From NCBI GenBank assembly GCA_029779845.1, contig JAKOZT010000045.1, positions 1 through 51,779 on the forward strand: 51,779 nucleotides of DNA. Reading direction: 5' to 3'. The notes beneath the pieces were generated by a model. That model was not told where the DNA came from and searched no databases. It worked only from the letters and a program-made list of their open reading frames with translations. Positions 37,488-47,463 of the stretch are shown in pieces. The stretch's first letter is position 1. Each line of letters starts with the position of its first letter. Source of the DNA: Pseudomonadota bacterium. Its GTDB lineage: Bacteria; Pseudomonadota; Gammaproteobacteria; Burkholderiales; Burkholderiaceae_C. The position numbers and the translations under genes are program-made.

Positions 37488-38816
37488 TCAGCGCCCGATC
37501 GGAAAGTACTCGATGCCGCGCTCGCGCACCGCCTTCGGCTCGTAGAGGTTGCGGCCGTCGAAGATCACCGGCTGCTTCAGCGCGGATTTGACTGCATCGA
37601 AGTCGGGGCTGCGGAATTCCTTCCACTCGGTGACGATCAGCAGCGCGTCGGCGCCGGCCAGCGCTTCCATCGGGTTCGCGGCGAAGCGCAGCCCCGGCGT
37701 GTCGGCGAGCACGCGGCGCGCTTCGGTCATCGCCACCGGGTCGTAGGCGGTGATGCGCGCGCCGCGCGCCACCAGTTCGCGGATGATCACGCGGCTGGGC
37801 GCCTCGCGCATGTCGTCGGTGTTCGGCTTGAACGCCAGGCCCCACACCGCGAAGCTGCGGCCGGCCAGGTCCTCGCCGAAGCGCTGTACCACCTTCTTCG
37901 ACAGCACCTGCTTCTGGGCCTCGTTGGCCGACTCCACCGCGCCGAGCACGCGCAGTTCCATGCCCGCGTCCTGGCGCGCCGTGCGGATCACCGCCTGCAC
38001 GTCCTTCGGGAAGCACGAGCCGCCGTAGCCGCAGCCGGCGTACAGGAAGTGGTAGCCGATGCGCGGGTCCGAGCCGATGCCGTGGCGCACCGCCTCGATG
38101 TCGGCGCCGAGCTTCTCGGCCAGCAGCGCCATCTCGTTCATGAAGCTGATGCGCGTGGCCAGCATCGCGTTGGCGGCGTACTTGGTCAGCTCGGCGCTGC
38201 GCACGTCCATCACGATCAGGCGGTCGTGGTTGCGGTTGAACGGGGCGTACAGCTCGGTCATCAGGTCGATGGCGCGCTTGTCGTCGGGCGCGGCGCCGAT
38301 CACGATGCGGTCGGGCTTGGCGAAGTCGGCCACCGCCGCGCCTTCCTTCAGGAATTCGGGGTTCGACACCACGCTGAACGGCAGCGCGGCGCCGCGCCGG
38401 GCGAGTTCGTCGGCGAGGGCGGCGCGCACCTTGTCGGCCGTGCCCACCGGCACGGTGCTCTTGTCGATCACCAGCTTGTAGCCGCTCATGTGGCGGCCGA
38501 TGTTGCGCGCCGCCGCCAGCACGTACTGGAGGTCGGCCGAGCCGTCCTCGTCCGGCGGCGTGCCGACGGCGATGAACTGCAGCGTGCCGAAATCGACCGC
38601 CTTCTTGACATCGGTCGTGAAGCGCAGCCGCCCGGCGCGCACGTTGCGCTCGACGACGGCTTCGAGCCCGGGTTCGTGGATGGGCAGGCTGCCGGATTCC
38701 AGCGTGGCGATCTTCTTCGCGTCGAGGTCGAGGCACAGCACCTCGTTGCCCACGTCGGCGAGGCAGGCGCCGCTGACCAGGCCGACGTAGCCGGTGCCGA
38801 TGATCGTGATTTTCAT
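37488..38816 (-). CDS. ugd: UDP-glucose 6-dehydrogenase
   Basis: Ugd oxidises UDP-glucose to UDP-glucuronate with two NAD, supplying an acidic sugar for surface polysaccharide. It has 442 residues from the ATG at 38816. Motifs: NAD-binding [14 protein letters not shown] at the N-terminus, [31 protein letters not shown] and the catalytic cysteine in [10 protein letters not shown] near 265. It is transcribed away from the EPS operon across a 268-base shared upstream region and ends at the two-way terminator. Its place next to the priming transferase suggests that the polysaccharide contains glucuronate or a derivative. Confidence 0.97.
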   Translation of the reverse strand: MKITIIGTGYVGLVSGACLADVGNEVLCLDLDAKKIATLESGSLPIHEPGLEAVVERNVRAGRLRFTTDVKKAVDFGTLQFIAVGTPPDEDGSADLQYVLAAARNIGRHMSGYKLVIDKSTVPVGTADKVRAALADELARRGAALPFSVVSNPEFLKEGAAVADFAKPDRIVIGAAPDDKRAIDLMTELYAPFNRNHDRLIVMDVRSAELTKYAANAMLATRISFMNEMALLAEKLGADIEAVRHGIGSDPRIGYHFLYAGCGYGGSCFPKDVQAVIRTARQDAGMELRVLGAVESANEAQKQVLSKKVVQRFGEDLAGRSFAVWGLAFKPNTDDMREAPSRVIIRELVARGARITAYDPVAMTEARRVLADTPGLRFAANPMEALAGADALLIVTEWKEFRSPDFDAVKSALKQPVIFDGRNLYEPKAVRERGIEYFPIGR

Positions 38817-39084
38817 GGTGGAGTCGTGCAGGGGCGGCACGCGGCCGCCGCGAGGGTTCGGATGCGCGCGATTCTAGGGAGCGACCGGGTGCGCAACCAC
38901 CTCGCAACGAGGGTGGAAACGGCGCCGCCGTCGAGGAATTCTCGCCGGCGTGGCGGCACCCCCGATTCACGGGGAAGGCTCCGTCCGGGGGGTGGCCGCT
39001 GTCATGGGCGGCTCCAATAATTCCTGCAACCAGAAGACCCCGGGTCAACCGAGATCGGTCAGTGTCCTCCGGTAGAAAAACTCA
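38817..39084. promoter_or_regulatory. Divergent regulatory region between ugd and the EPS operon
   Basis: These 268 bases separate two divergent genes and must hold both promoters. An 18-base element, GGCTCCAATAATTCCTGC (39010-39027), recurs with 15 of 18 identities at 47464-47481 upstream of the glycosyltransferase operon; its AATAAT core could be a -10 box. I searched by eye for a sigma-54 -24/-12 pair, which some EPS loci of this type use, and found no convincing one. Confidence 0.45.
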
Positions 39085-40458
39085 ATGGCTGGAATCGCAA
39101 GCATGGTCCTCGACGTCGTCATCGCCTTCTTCGCAGTGATGCTCGCCGCGCTGTCGGTGTACGGCGCTTCGGGCCTCACGGGGCTGTACCTGCCGGAAGG
39201 CCCCAGCCTGTTGCTGGTGGCCTCGGAGTTCGCGCTGGTGATGGCCCTGATGCACGCCTTCGTCGGGCTGTACCGCCCGCACCGCCTGGCCGCGGGCGCG
39301 GTCGTGCGCCGCACCGTCTTCGCCGTCGCCTGCGGCGGCGCGGTCAGCTACGGGCTGTGGGCCGTGACGACCTACTCCAAGGTGGCCGACGAGCTGATCT
39401 TCGGCTCGCTGCTCTACCTGCTGGCCGGCATCCTGCTGCTGCGCGGCGTGGCGCGCATCGTGCGCGCCTTGGCCGAGGCGCCGCGCGTGCTGATCGTCGG
39501 CACCGGGCCGGAGGCGGTCTCGGTGGCGCAGGATCTGGCCGCCGCTCATCATTTCCGCCGCGAGGTGGTCGGCATGTACCCCGGCTCGCACTGCGACGCG
39601 GCCGGCGCTTCGATGGCCGGCGTCGCGCCGGTGCTCGACGCGCCGCTCGGCCTGGCCGACCTGGTGGACCGCCACCGCGTCAACGAAGTCATCGTCGCGG
39701 TGCGCGAGCAGCGCGGCGGCGGCGTGCCGATGAACGAGCTGCTGGCCTGCCGCATCCGCGGCGTGCGCGTGCTCGACCTGGCCGCCTACTACGAGCGTGC
39801 GCGCAGCGAAGTGCGCATCGACAGCCTCAAGGCGAGCTGGCTGGTGTACGGCGACGGTTTCGTGCAGGGCCCGCTGCGCCAGGCCGCCAAGCGCAGCTTC
39901 GACATCGTCAGCTCCGTCCTGCTGCTGCTGCTGGCCTCGCCGGTGATGCTGCTGGCGATGCTGGCGATCCGCCTCGACAGCCCGGGCCCCGTGCTGTACC
40001 GGCAGGAGCGCGTCGGCCTCGGCGGCCGCTCGTTCATGTGCATCAAGTTCCGCAGCATGCGCACCGATGCCGAGAAGGACGGCGTCGCGCGCTGGGCCAC
40101 CAAGAACGACTCGCGCGTCACGCGCGTCGGCGCCTTCATCCGCAAGACGCGCATCGACGAGCTGCCGCAGCTGATCAGCGTGCTCAAGGGCGAGATGAGC
40201 ATGGTCGGTCCGCGCCCCGAGCGCCCCAGCTTCGTGGCCCAGTTGCGCGAGCAGATTCCGTTCTACGACCTGCGCCACAGCGTCAAGCCGGGCGTCACCG
40301 GCTGGGCGCAGGTGCGCTACAGCTACGGCGCCTCGGTGGAAGACGCGCGCCGCAAGCACCAGTACGACCTCTACTACGTCAAGCACAACTCGCTGTTCCT
40401 GGACATGCTGGTGCTGCTCGAGACGGTCAGCGTCGTGCTGTTCCGCGAAGGTCAATAA
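39085..40458 (+). CDS. XrtA/PEP-CTERM-type priming sugar transferase (EpsB-like)
   Basis: This polyprenyl-phosphate sugar-1-phosphate transferase puts the first sugar onto the lipid carrier at the inner membrane. It has 457 residues: four N-terminal membrane segments (within about 5-125), a nucleotide-binding-like middle domain ([18 protein letters not shown]) and another membrane helix (about 273-295). The bacterial sugar-transferase domain follows ([49 protein letters not shown]). A stop codon at 39073-39075 just upstream fixes the start within a few residues. First gene of the EPS operon. Confidence 0.92.
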   Translation: MAGIASMVLDVVIAFFAVMLAALSVYGASGLTGLYLPEGPSLLLVASEFALVMALMHAFVGLYRPHRLAAGAVVRRTVFAVACGGAVSYGLWAVTTYSKVADELIFGSLLYLLAGILLLRGVARIVRALAEAPRVLIVGTGPEAVSVAQDLAAAHHFRREVVGMYPGSHCDAAGASMAGVAPVLDAPLGLADLVDRHRVNEVIVAVREQRGGGVPMNELLACRIRGVRVLDLAAYYERARSEVRIDSLKASWLVYGDGFVQGPLRQAAKRSFDIVSSVLLLLLASPVMLLAMLAIRLDSPGPVLYRQERVGLGGRSFMCIKFRSMRTDAEKDGVARWATKNDSRVTRVGAFIRKTRIDELPQLISVLKGEMSMVGPRPERPSFVAQLREQIPFYDLRHSVKPGVTGWAQVRYSYGASVEDARRKHQYDLYYVKHNSLFLDMLVLLETVSVVLFREGQ

Positions 40459-40501
40459 CCCGCCATCCCCCCGCTTGTCGGATTGGTCACGCGCGGCCCG
40501 T

Positions 40502-40517
40502 CGGCGAGCTCTCGCCG
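40502..40517 (+). other. Small hairpin upstream of the export gene
   Basis: CGGCGAG and CTCGCCG pair over two central bases between the sugar transferase stop (40458) and the export gene start (40607). No T-run follows. The 148-base gap may carry an internal promoter (a TAGCAT near 40543 is the only -10-like box), but support is weak. Confidence 0.3.
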
Positions 40518-40606
40518 AAGCCGCCCGCAGGGGTACATTTGGTAGCATGCCCCGCGACAGATCGCCCGCGGCCGGGGCCGTACATCAAGGATTCGAGGAG
40601 TCAACC

Positions 40607-41245
40607 ATGTTCATGTCGCTGATCGTTCGGATGGCCCGCTACCCGCTGCGCTGGGCGGCGCTGGCCGGCATCGCTCTCGTGGCGTCGGGGTGCGGCTCGC
40701 TGGGCGACTACCCGGCCGCACCGCAGAACGTTTCCAGCCTCGAGCACCGCTACAAGATCGGCGCGCTCGACACGCTCAACATCCAGGTGTGGCGCAACCC
40801 CGAGCTGTCGTCGACGGTCACCGTGCGCCCCGACGGCCGCATCTCCTCGCCGCTGGTCGAGGACATCATCGCCGCAGGCCGCAGCCCGGCCGAGCTGGCG
40901 CGCGAGATCGAGAAGGCGCTGGCCAAGTTCATCCGCGATCCGGTCGTCACCGTGCTGGTGGGCGGCTTCCAGGGCGTGTACTCCGAGCAGATCCGCATCG
41001 TCGGCGAGGCGACGCGCCCGCAGGCCGTGCCGTACCGCCAGGACATGACCGTGCTCGACGTGATGATCCAGGCCGGCGGCCTGACCGACTTCGCCGACGG
41101 CAACGGCGCGGTGCTGGTGCGCGGCGCCGAGGGCAACAAGCAGTACCGCATCCGCCTGAAGGACCTGCTCAAGCGCGGCGACATCTCCGCGAACGTGCCG
41201 GTGCGTCCCGGCGACGTGGTGATCATCCCGCAGAGCTGGTTCTGA
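40607..41245 (+). CDS. Polysaccharide export lipoprotein, XrtA/Wza type
   Basis: This protein belongs to the outer-membrane polysaccharide export family, whose members form the exit channel. It has 212 residues, with a GAGGAG ribosome binding site at 40595-40600. A signal segment ends in a lipobox VASGC, so it is lipid-anchored. The Poly_export domain follows (YKIGALDTLNIQVWRNPELS, VRPDGRISSPLVEDIIAAGR). A SLBB-type repeat comes next (IRIVGEATRPQAVPYRQDMT, MIQAGGLTDFADG). The short length matches the XrtA-system exporters rather than full-length Wza. It is followed 38 bases later by the chain-length gene. Confidence 0.93.
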   Translation: MFMSLIVRMARYPLRWAALAGIALVASGCGSLGDYPAAPQNVSSLEHRYKIGALDTLNIQVWRNPELSSTVTVRPDGRISSPLVEDIIAAGRSPAELAREIEKALAKFIRDPVVTVLVGGFQGVYSEQIRIVGEATRPQAVPYRQDMTVLDVMIQAGGLTDFADGNGAVLVRGAEGNKQYRIRLKDLLKRGDISANVPVRPGDVVIIPQSWF

Positions 41246-41283
41246 CCGGGTGGCGCGCCAGGAACGATGAACCCGGAGTCTCC

Positions 41284-42840
41284 ATGCAGCCCGACTCGCC
41301 GCTGACCCAATTCAAGGAACTGCTCAAGGGCGCCTGGCGCAGCCGGCGCCTCGGCGTGCTCACGGCATGGGCGCTCGCGCTGCTGTTCGTGCCGTTGGTG
41401 CTGCTGATGCCCGACCGCTACCAGGCCTCGGCGCGCGTCTACATCGACACGCACACCGTGCTCAAGCCGCTGATGGCTGGCCTCGCCTTCCAGCCCGATT
41501 TCGACCAGCAGGTGCGCATGCTGGCGCGCACGCTGATCTCGCGGCCCAACGTCGAACGGCTGCGCGCCGATCCGGCCATCGGCTGGGCGCCGGCATCCGG
41601 TGGCGACGTCTCGCGAGAGGTCGATTCGCTGATGAAGGGGATCCGCATCGTCGCCGAGGGCAGCAACGTCTACACCATCGTCTACCGCGACACCGATGCC
41701 GGCCGCGCCGAGCGCCTGGTCTCGACGCTGGTGTCGAGCTTCTCGAGTACCAGCAGCGCCGACAAGCAGCGCGATTCGGAAGAGGCGCGCAAATTCATCG
41801 ACGAGGAGATCCGCCAGTACGAAGTGAAGCTGTCGGCCGCCGAGAACGCGCTGAAGGAGTTCAAGCTGCGCAACTTCGGCGTCTCCGGCGTGTCGGGGCA
41901 GGATTACTTCGCGCGCATCTCGTCGTTGTCCGAAGACGTGGCGCGGCTGCGCTCCGACCTGCAGGCGGCCGAATCGTCGCGCGATGCGCTGCGCAAGGAG
42001 CTGAGCATCGAGCCGGAACAGCTGCCGGTCGAGGCGCTGCCCGGGCAGATGAACCCCGCGCCGACCGAGCTCGACACGCGCCTGGAAGCCCAGAAGCGCC
42101 AGCTCGACGAGCTGCTGCGCCGCTACACCGACGAGCACCCCGACGTGCTCGCCGCGCGCAAGACCATCGCGCAGATCGAGGCGCAGAAACGCGTCGAGGC
42201 GGAGGCTGCGCGCAAGCGCCGCGAGGCGAGCGGCAAGGCGCCCGCGCCCACCAATCCGGTGTATCAGCGCATCCGCGTCTCGCTGGCCGAGGCCGAGGCC
42301 ACCGTTGCCTCGCTGCGCGGCCGCCTGGCCACCCAGCAGGCGCGGCTCGAGCAGGTGCGCGGCACCGCCAGCAAGGTGCCGCAGGTCGAGGCCGAGCTGG
42401 CCCAGCTGAACCGCGACTACGACGTGATCCGCAAGAACTACCAGGCGCTGGTGGAGCGGCGCGAGTCGGCCTCGATCGGCGTCAAGCTCGACCAGACCGC
42501 CTCGATGGCCGAGTTCCGCACCATCGACCCGGCGCGCGCCGCACCGACACCGGTGTTCCCGAACAAGGTCGGGTTGGCCGCGATCGGCTTCGTGCTCGCG
42601 CTGGTCGGCGGGTTGACCGCCGCGATCGTCTACAGCCGCGTGCATCCCGTGGTGGATTCCACCAAGGCGCTGCGCGAGCTGAGCGGGCGGCCGGTGGTGG
42701 GCCGCATCACGCTGATCCCCGACGCGGCGACGGTCGCCACGGTGCGCCACAAGTTCGTGCTGCTCGGCGGTGCCGTGCTCGCGCTGTGCGCATGGCAGGT
42801 GGCCTGGATCGGCTGGCTGGCGGTGAGAACCCTTTCCTGA
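41284..42840 (+). CDS. Polysaccharide chain-length determinant, XrtA system
   Basis: This Wzz-type inner-membrane protein sets polymer length and contacts the exporter. It has 518 residues, with membrane helices near 23-41 and 425-447. Between them is a long periplasmic coiled coil (repeated E/K/R/Q heptads, about 170-390) that contains the QARLEQVRGTASKVPQVEAE region typical of this family. An extra C-terminal hydrophobic segment (VLLGGAVLALCAWQVAWIGWL) follows the second helix. The cognate tyrosine kinase is the next gene, 11 bases on. Confidence 0.92.
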   Translation: MQPDSPLTQFKELLKGAWRSRRLGVLTAWALALLFVPLVLLMPDRYQASARVYIDTHTVLKPLMAGLAFQPDFDQQVRMLARTLISRPNVERLRADPAIGWAPASGGDVSREVDSLMKGIRIVAEGSNVYTIVYRDTDAGRAERLVSTLVSSFSSTSSADKQRDSEEARKFIDEEIRQYEVKLSAAENALKEFKLRNFGVSGVSGQDYFARISSLSEDVARLRSDLQAAESSRDALRKELSIEPEQLPVEALPGQMNPAPTELDTRLEAQKRQLDELLRRYTDEHPDVLAARKTIAQIEAQKRVEAEAARKRREASGKAPAPTNPVYQRIRVSLAEAEATVASLRGRLATQQARLEQVRGTASKVPQVEAELAQLNRDYDVIRKNYQALVERRESASIGVKLDQTASMAEFRTIDPARAAPTPVFPNKVGLAAIGFVLALVGGLTAAIVYSRVHPVVDSTKALRELSGRPVVGRITLIPDAATVATVRHKFVLLGGAVLALCAWQVAWIGWLAVRTLS

Positions 42841-42851
42841 CTGGGGGCCTG

Positions 42852-43772
42852 ATGAACATCATTGAACAGGCCACGCAGCGCCTCGAGGAACTCAAGCGCG
42901 CCGGCATCGATATCCCCTGGGCTGCGGTCGAACAGGCGGGCGCCGGCGCGGCATCCAAGGAAGCCGCCGCGGCGCCCGCCAACGTGATCGCCCACGCCGG
43001 CGCCGCGCCGGCGCGGCGCGACGGGCCGGTGCGCCGCTCGAAGGAAATCCACGTCGATCTGACGCACCTGGCCGAACTGGGCTACATCGTGCCGGGGCGC
43101 GAGCGCAGCCGCTGGGCCGAGGAGTTCCGCGCCGTCAAGCGCGCCGTGCTCGACGTGGTGCGCCAGCCGCACCAGAAGGTGCCGCGCAGCAACCTGCTGA
43201 TGGTGACGAGCGCGCTGCCCGGCGACGGCAAGACCTTTTGCTCGCTCAATCTGGCGCTGAGCATGGCGGCCGAGGTCGACTCGTCGGTGATGCTGGTCGA
43301 TGCCGACGTCGTCAGGCCCGCGGTGCTCGACCGCCTCGGCGTGCAGGGCGAGGCCGCCGGCCTGCTCGACGTGCTGAGCGGCTCGGTGAACGATCTGAGC
43401 GATGTGCTGCTCAAGCCCGACAACATCCCGAAGCTGACGCTGCTGCACGCCGGCATGCCGCGCGAGAACGCCACTGAACTGCTCGCCAGCGGCGCGATGG
43501 AGCGGCTGCTCGACGAGCTGTCGACGCGCTACGCCGACCGCCTCGTCGTCTTCGATGCGCCGCCGCTGCTGCTGACCAGCGAGGCCAAGGCCCTGGCCAA
43601 GAAGGTCGGCCAGCTGCTGATGGTGGTGCGCGAGGGCGTGACCAAGGTCGAGGACCTGACCAGCGCCTACGCATGCGTCGAATCGGTGCCGCACGTGATC
43701 TCGGTGCTCAACGGCAGCCCGCTGGAGGATGCTCCGAAGGGCTACGCCAGCGGCTACGGCTACGCCGCATGA
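42852..43772 (+). CDS. XrtA-associated tyrosine autokinase
   Basis: This BY-kinase-type ATPase controls polysaccharide assembly through cycles of autophosphorylation with the chain-length protein. It has 306 residues. After a variable N-terminus come Walker A (SALPGDGKTFCSLN, about 117-130), Walker A' (MLVDADVVRP) and Walker B (LVVFDAPPLLL). The C-terminus ends with only three closely spaced tyrosines (GYASGYGYAA), a short version of the usual Tyr cluster. Its TGA overlaps the next ATG (ATGA). Confidence 0.93.
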   Translation: MNIIEQATQRLEELKRAGIDIPWAAVEQAGAGAASKEAAAAPANVIAHAGAAPARRDGPVRRSKEIHVDLTHLAELGYIVPGRERSRWAEEFRAVKRAVLDVVRQPHQKVPRSNLLMVTSALPGDGKTFCSLNLALSMAAEVDSSVMLVDADVVRPAVLDRLGVQGEAAGLLDVLSGSVNDLSDVLLKPDNIPKLTLLHAGMPRENATELLASGAMERLLDELSTRYADRLVVFDAPPLLLTSEAKALAKKVGQLLMVVREGVTKVEDLTSAYACVESVPHVISVLNGSPLEDAPKGYASGYGYAA

Positions 43773-45313
43773 AGCTGCAGACGTCGCGTCTCGCAACCGC
43801 CCTGGCCGGTGTCGCCGCGCTGTGCGCCGCGGGGCAGGCGCGGGCGCAGGCCGGGCTGCGCATCGAGCCGAGCATCGGCGTCATCGCCACGGTCACCGAC
43901 AACGTCAACCCGGGCTCCTATTCCGGCGAGCGCGACAAGGCGCTGGTGCTCGAGCTGCGGCCGCAGATCAGCGTCTCGGGACAAAGCTCGCGCATCCGCG
44001 CCAACGGCACGTTCGGGCTGCAGATGCTGACCTTTGCGAAGAGCGACGAGCCGAGCCGCACCTACCCCGAAGGGCGGCTCGAGGCCAACGTGACGCTGCT
44101 CGAGCGCTGGATCTTCGTCGACACCGAGGTCAGTGCGCGCCACGCGGGGTCGGAACTCTTCAGCCTGCAGTCCGGCAGCCAGTCGACGCCGACGGCGGAC
44201 GACCGCATCACCTACAGCTACCGGCTCAGCCCCTACGTGCAGCGCGAGCTGTCGCCCGGCCTGGCCCTCAATGCACGTTCCGACAAGTACTGGACGCGCC
44301 TGAAGGAGGACGATTCGCTTGGCCTGGCAGCCTCGAATTCCGATTCGCGGCGCAACAGCGCCTCGCTGGAGAAGCGGCCCGAGCCCTTCGGCGGCGCGCT
44401 CGAGGCCTTCGACGAGCGCTCGACCACCGATTCGCTGACCGATTCCTTGCTGGCCTCGCGCGGCGGCCGCGTGGTGGCCAGCTATGCCGTCAACGGCGAG
44501 CTGCAGTTCGGCTTGTCCGCGGGCCGCGAACGCAGCACGATCGACGAGGACGTGCAGACCGACAGCACCTACGGCTTTCGCCTGCGCTGGACGCCGAGCG
44601 AACGCGCACGCTTCGAGGCGCAGGCCGAGCGGCGCTACTTCGGCTGGGGCGGCTCCGGGCTCGCCACGCTGCGCTCGCCGTTCTTCGCCTTCACGCTCGA
44701 GGCGCTGCGCGCGCCGGTGATGCAGTCGTCGCCGCTGTTCCAGCCCGGGATCGGCCAGAACCTCGGCGCCGCGCTCGACGCCGTGCTCACCACGCGCTAC
44801 CCCGACGTGACGCAGCGCGAGACGCTGGTGCGCAACCTGCTCACGCAGCGCGGCCTCGACCCGAATGCCGTCGGCCCGGTCGACGTGTTCCCCGACTACG
44901 CGCAACTGCTCAACCGCGTCACCGCCTCGATCGTCTTCCTCGGCCGGCTGACCACCGTCGAGTTGCGCGCCTTCGGCGAGCGCTCCACCGTGCTGCTGCG
45001 CGAAGATCAGGCCATCATCTCGCCGATCGCCTCGTTGCAGGACAACCGCCAGCGCGGCCTGTCGCTGACCACGACACGACGGCTCACGCCGCAGCTGGCC
45101 GCCACGCTCGACCTCTCCGCGCGCGAGATCCGCGGCCTCGGCGACGCCACCGGCCAGCTCAGCCGCGAAGGCACGGCGACGCTGGGCGCGCGCATGCTCG
45201 TCAATCCGCGCAGCGAGGTCAGCGCGGGCCTGCGCTACCGGCTGTTCCGCTCGAACGTCCTCGTCGACTCCGAAGCCACCAGCGTGTTCGTGGGCGCCCT
45301 GCACAGGTTCTGA
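43769..45313 (+). CDS. XrtA/PEP-CTERM-associated outer-membrane beta-barrel protein
   Basis: This 514-residue protein fits the TIGR03016-type outer-membrane protein found in exosortase-A EPS loci. A signal peptide ends near AGQARAQA. The mature part has alternating beta-strand patterns throughout (for example LRIEPSIGVIATVTDNVN and EVSAGLRYRLFRSNVLV) and ends in the outer-membrane sorting signal Phe (GALHRF). The start overlaps the kinase stop. Its role in the family is unclear; it could support secretion or anchoring of the polysaccharide machinery. Confidence 0.87.
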   Translation: MKLQTSRLATALAGVAALCAAGQARAQAGLRIEPSIGVIATVTDNVNPGSYSGERDKALVLELRPQISVSGQSSRIRANGTFGLQMLTFAKSDEPSRTYPEGRLEANVTLLERWIFVDTEVSARHAGSELFSLQSGSQSTPTADDRITYSYRLSPYVQRELSPGLALNARSDKYWTRLKEDDSLGLAASNSDSRRNSASLEKRPEPFGGALEAFDERSTTDSLTDSLLASRGGRVVASYAVNGELQFGLSAGRERSTIDEDVQTDSTYGFRLRWTPSERARFEAQAERRYFGWGGSGLATLRSPFFAFTLEALRAPVMQSSPLFQPGIGQNLGAALDAVLTTRYPDVTQRETLVRNLLTQRGLDPNAVGPVDVFPDYAQLLNRVTASIVFLGRLTTVELRAFGERSTVLLREDQAIISPIASLQDNRQRGLSLTTTRRLTPQLAATLDLSAREIRGLGDATGQLSREGTATLGARMLVNPRSEVSAGLRYRLFRSNVLVDSEATSVFVGALHRF

Positions 45314-45319
45314 TCGCTC

Positions 45320-47392
45320 ATGTACGAATCGCATTTCGGTCTCAGCAGCCCGCCCTTCCAGCTCAACCCGGACCCGACCTTCTTCTTCGACAGCCGCGGG
45401 CACAAGAACGCGCTCGCCTACCTGCAGTTCGGGGCGCACCAGGGCGAAGGCTTCATCGTGGTGACCGGCGAGATCGGCGCCGGCAAGACCACCGTCGTCA
45501 ACGCGCTGCTCAACGGGCTCGATCGCGACAAGGTGGTCGCGGCCAAGGTCGTCAGCACCCAGCTCGAGGCCGGCGACCTGCTGCGCGCCATCATGACCGC
45601 CTTCGGCATCCCGCCGACCGCGCCGTCCAAGGCGCAGCTGATCGCCACGCTGGAGGCCTTCCTCACCGCCGTGGCGGCGAGCGGCCGGCGCGCGCTGCTC
45701 GTCGTCGACGAGGCGCAGAACCTCAACCGCACCGCGGTCGAGGAGCTGCGCATGCTGTCGAACTTCCAGCTCGGCAGCCACGGGCTGCTGCAGAGCTTCC
45801 TGGTCGGGCAGCCCGAGCTGCGCGCGCTGCTGCAGTCGAAGTCGATGGAACAGCTGCGCCAGCGCGTGATCGCCTCGTGCCACCTCGGCCCGCTGGACGT
45901 GACCGAGACGCAGGGCTACATCGAGCACCGGATGCGCCTCGTCGGCTGGCGCGACGACCCGTCGTTCGACCCGCTCGCCTTCGCCGAGATCCACCGCTGG
46001 ACCGAAGGCGTGCCGCGCCGCATCAACCGGCTGTGCAGCCGGCTGCTGCTGGGCGCCTACCTGCAGGACCTGCACCGCATCGACGTCGCGCTGGTGCGCG
46101 AGACCGCGCGCGAGCTGGGCGTCGAGGTCGGCGACGCGCCGATCGAAGGCGCGGGCGCGCCGCTGCACGTGCTGGCCTCGGCGCCGGCCGCGCGCAGCGA
46201 GCCGCCGGCCGGCGACGCGCGGGGCGCCTCGGCGGCGCGGCCGGTGCTGTGCCTGGTCGACACGATGCCGCAGTACGTCGTGGCGCGCAGCCTGGCGGCG
46301 GCCGCGCGGCTGCGCGCCGAGCTGCCGGCGTTCAGCATCGTCTGGGTCGATGCCGGCCGCACGGGCGCGCTCGCCTTCGAATCCGAACGGCCGCATTCGG
46401 CCGACTACACCGAGCTGGCGCCCGAAGGGCAGGGCGAGGGTGCGATGGAGCGCGCCTTCCAGCGCCTGCTCGGCCGCGAGCGGCCGGCGGCGCTGATCGT
46501 CTGCGCCTCCAGCCACACCGCGTTCGATTGCGCGATGACCGCGTTCCGCGCCGGCGTGCCGGTGCTGCGCGTCAGCAGCGGCCGGCGGCGCTGGTGGGCC
46601 ACGCACGAGCAGCGCGTGCGGCTGGAGCTGTTCGAGCGCCTGGCGACCGTGCTCTACACCGACAGCCTGGCCGCCTCGCATGCGCTGCACCGCAGCGGCA
46701 TCCCGGTCGAGCGCGTGCAGTGCAGCGGCGACATGGCGGCGGTGGTCGTGCGCGCTGCGGCCGAGGGCGTCAGCGCGCAGGACGTCGACGAGCTGCTGGC
46801 GCGCGCCGGCCTCGATGGCGCGCAGGGCTTCGTGCTGGCGACACTCGCCTTCACCCCCGGCGAGCGCACGCCGGAGCAGACTGCGCGCCTGGTCAACCGG
46901 CTCGAAGACATCGCGCGGCGCACGCCGGTGCTGTGGCTGGCCGACGAGCGCACGCGCCAGGAGCTTTCCACTTCGGGGCACGAGTCGCGCCTGCGCGGCA
47001 GCCCGGTGCACCTGCTCGCATCGCCGGGCTTCGGCGCCGCTATCGCCTTGCTGCTGCGCAGCGCGGCGCTGGTGGCCGATACGCGCGCGGTGCTGGTCGA
47101 ATCGGCGCTCGCGCGCGGCCTGCCGTGCATCCTGCTCGATCAGCGCGGCGCCGCGCCGGCGCGCGCGCTCGACACCGGCGGCTGGCCCGCGGTCGAGTTC
47201 TCCGACAACATCGATGCGGTGTTCGACGCGGTGCTGAGGCAGACCCAGGCCGTCTCGCAAGCGGAAGCCGAGGCGCAGGCCTCGGCCGCCGCGGGCATCG
47301 TCGACCACCTCGCCGGCTGGCTGCTGCCGGCCGGCGGCGGCGCGGCCAAGGCCTCCCCGGCGGCCGCGCCACCGCGGGGCAAGAAGGCCTGA
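45320..47392 (+). CDS. XrtA-associated AAA ATPase fused to a degenerate WecB-like domain
   Basis: The first 265 residues are the ExeA-like ATPase of exosortase-A loci: MYESHFGLSSPPFQLNPDPT, Walker A TGEIGAGKTT (49-58), Walker B LLVVDEAQN (about 125-133) and a sensor region LVGQPELRALLQ. That family usually stops near 270-350 residues; this protein has 690. After a linker (about 265-305) comes a region that follows UDP-GlcNAc 2-epimerase (WecB) in order and spacing. Its key motifs are altered: the GDTTT position reads ASSHT, HVEAGLR reads RVSSGRR, the THRREN region reads TLAFTPGER, and DSGGxQEE reads DTRAVLVE. It is therefore probably not an epimerase but a possible UDP-sugar sensor or docking domain. 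Last gene of this EPS unit. Confidence 0.88.
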   Translation: MYESHFGLSSPPFQLNPDPTFFFDSRGHKNALAYLQFGAHQGEGFIVVTGEIGAGKTTVVNALLNGLDRDKVVAAKVVSTQLEAGDLLRAIMTAFGIPPTAPSKAQLIATLEAFLTAVAASGRRALLVVDEAQNLNRTAVEELRMLSNFQLGSHGLLQSFLVGQPELRALLQSKSMEQLRQRVIASCHLGPLDVTETQGYIEHRMRLVGWRDDPSFDPLAFAEIHRWTEGVPRRINRLCSRLLLGAYLQDLHRIDVALVRETARELGVEVGDAPIEGAGAPLHVLASAPAARSEPPAGDARGASAARPVLCLVDTMPQYVVARSLAAAARLRAELPAFSIVWVDAGRTGALAFESERPHSADYTELAPEGQGEGAMERAFQRLLGRERPAALIVCASSHTAFDCAMTAFRAGVPVLRVSSGRRRWWATHEQRVRLELFERLATVLYTDSLAASHALHRSGIPVERVQCSGDMAAVVVRAAAEGVSAQDVDELLARAGLDGAQGFVLATLAFTPGERTPEQTARLVNRLEDIARRTPVLWLADERTRQELSTSGHESRLRGSPVHLLASPGFGAAIALLLRSAALVADTRAVLVESALARGLPCILLDQRGAAPARALDTGGWPAVEFSDNIDAVFDAVLRQTQAVSQAEAEAQASAAAGIVDHLAGWLLPAGGGAAKASPAAAPPRGKKA

Positions 47393-47411
47393 GCGCGGCC
47401 CGCCGGGCCGG

Positions 47412-47432
47412 CACCCGTTCCGGGTGGGTTTT
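47412..47432 (+). terminator. Weak terminator after the XrtA ATPase gene
   Basis: CACCCG (47412-47417) pairs with CGGGTG (47421-47426) around TTC, followed by GG and TTTT (47429-47432). It lies 20 bases after the stop and before the next operon. Confidence 0.5.
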
Positions 47433-47463
47433 CCCTTGCTTGAGGGGGCATGCCGCGAGGCCC

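Noticed and set aside
38930..39000. Possible sigma-54 promoter upstream of the EPS operon (TGGCGGCACCCCCG region)
   Set aside because: The -24/-12 GG and GC pairs and their spacing do not fit the TGGCAC-N5-TTGC consensus well enough.
45320..47392. Reading the C-terminal half of the ATPase as an active UDP-GlcNAc 2-epimerase
   Set aside because: The order and spacing resemble WecB, but each catalytic motif position I could align is substituted, so activity is not claimed.
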